64,000 nt of DNA from contig NZ_JAQSIP010000001.1 of the NCBI RefSeq assembly GCF_028649475.1, positions 682,001 to 746,000 of the forward strand, in the 5' to 3' direction. Under the pieces are notes generated by a model, which was not told where the DNA came from, searched no databases, and saw nothing but the letters and a program-made list of their open reading frames with translations. The DNA is from Curvibacter cyanobacteriorum (GTDB taxonomy: Bacteria; Pseudomonadota; Gammaproteobacteria; Burkholderiales; Burkholderiaceae_C). Below are positions 62,537-64,000 of this stretch, piece after piece. Position 1 is the first letter of the stretch, and each line of letters starts with the position of its first letter. Position numbers and translations under genes: made by a program.

Positions 62537-64000
<1,464 letters not shown>

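Overview
The window is GC-rich chromosomal DNA whose gene families and gene order fit the betaproteobacterial order Burkholderiales, most likely Comamonadaceae. Supporting signs are the ygfZ / mltG-tmk-holB-pilZ-tatD block, a tadA-hydrolase fusion, a Bug-type receptor and a selO-msrB-yciB-bolA-ppiC string. This placement comes from family recognition, not from a database search. I see no rRNA, tRNA, CRISPR array, intact insertion sequence or phage.

Layout. 1-1583: edge of a possible mobile or plasmid-like module, with the N-terminal part of a tyrosine-recombinase-like protein divergent from a KfrA-like coiled-coil DNA-binding protein and a clear inverted repeat between them. 1584-2083: gene-free stretch with a palindrome on a possible promoter. 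2084-5727: AEC-family carrier, thiamine-diphosphate 2-oxo acid decarboxylase and a small NAD(P)-binding oxidoreductase. 5853-12744 (minus): housekeeping block read as mltG, tmk, holB, pilZ, then tatD, an exported ankyrin protein and dinG; nearly all junctions overlap by four bases. 12790-13749: ygfZ. 13787-17946 (minus): hydrolase, a thioesterase-acetyltransferase fusion and an O-antigen-ligase-like membrane protein. 18151-19287: iron-type alcohol dehydrogenase. 19348-23679 (minus): tex, HDOD protein and patatin-like phospholipase. 23819-31779: Kef-type antiporter, small membrane protein, roadblock-like protein, GNAT enzyme, a TetR / Bug receptor / amidase operon and a bactofilin.

32089-51719 is almost 20 kb of minus-strand genes, mostly for acyl-CoA metabolism: acyl-CoA ligase, a LivKHMGF-type ABC importer, FadB-type and thiolase enzymes, a large acyl-CoA dehydrogenase, two short-chain dehydrogenases, a PaaI-type thioesterase, a quinone-oxidoreductase-like enzyme and a GST-like protein. 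An M20 peptidase and a glycosyltransferase-like gene are interspersed. A near-perfect 22-bp palindrome lies just downstream of a predicted promoter of the fadB-like gene, a 14-bp motif is shared upstream of fadB and livK, and an intrinsic terminator separates livK from livHMGF. A Crp/Fnr-type regulator (51989-52732) is divergent from the ligase with a 17-bp palindrome between them.

52805-56381: selO, msrB, yciB, bolA and a parvulin-type isomerase, the first four joined by 4-base overlaps and the cluster closed by a strong terminator. 56470-64000: membrane acyltransferase-like protein, Tat-exported metallo-hydrolase, universal stress protein, Fnr-like regulator, arfB, flavin reductase, a small hypothetical gene preceded by a consensus Crp-type site, LD-carboxypeptidase and a TadA-haloalkane-dehalogenase-like fusion.

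No wholly new system is evident. The best leads are the regulatory palindromes, the fusion genes, the LivF Walker A Lys-to-Arg change, the recombinase/KfrA edge, and the pairing of an indolepyruvate-type decarboxylase with an AEC carrier.
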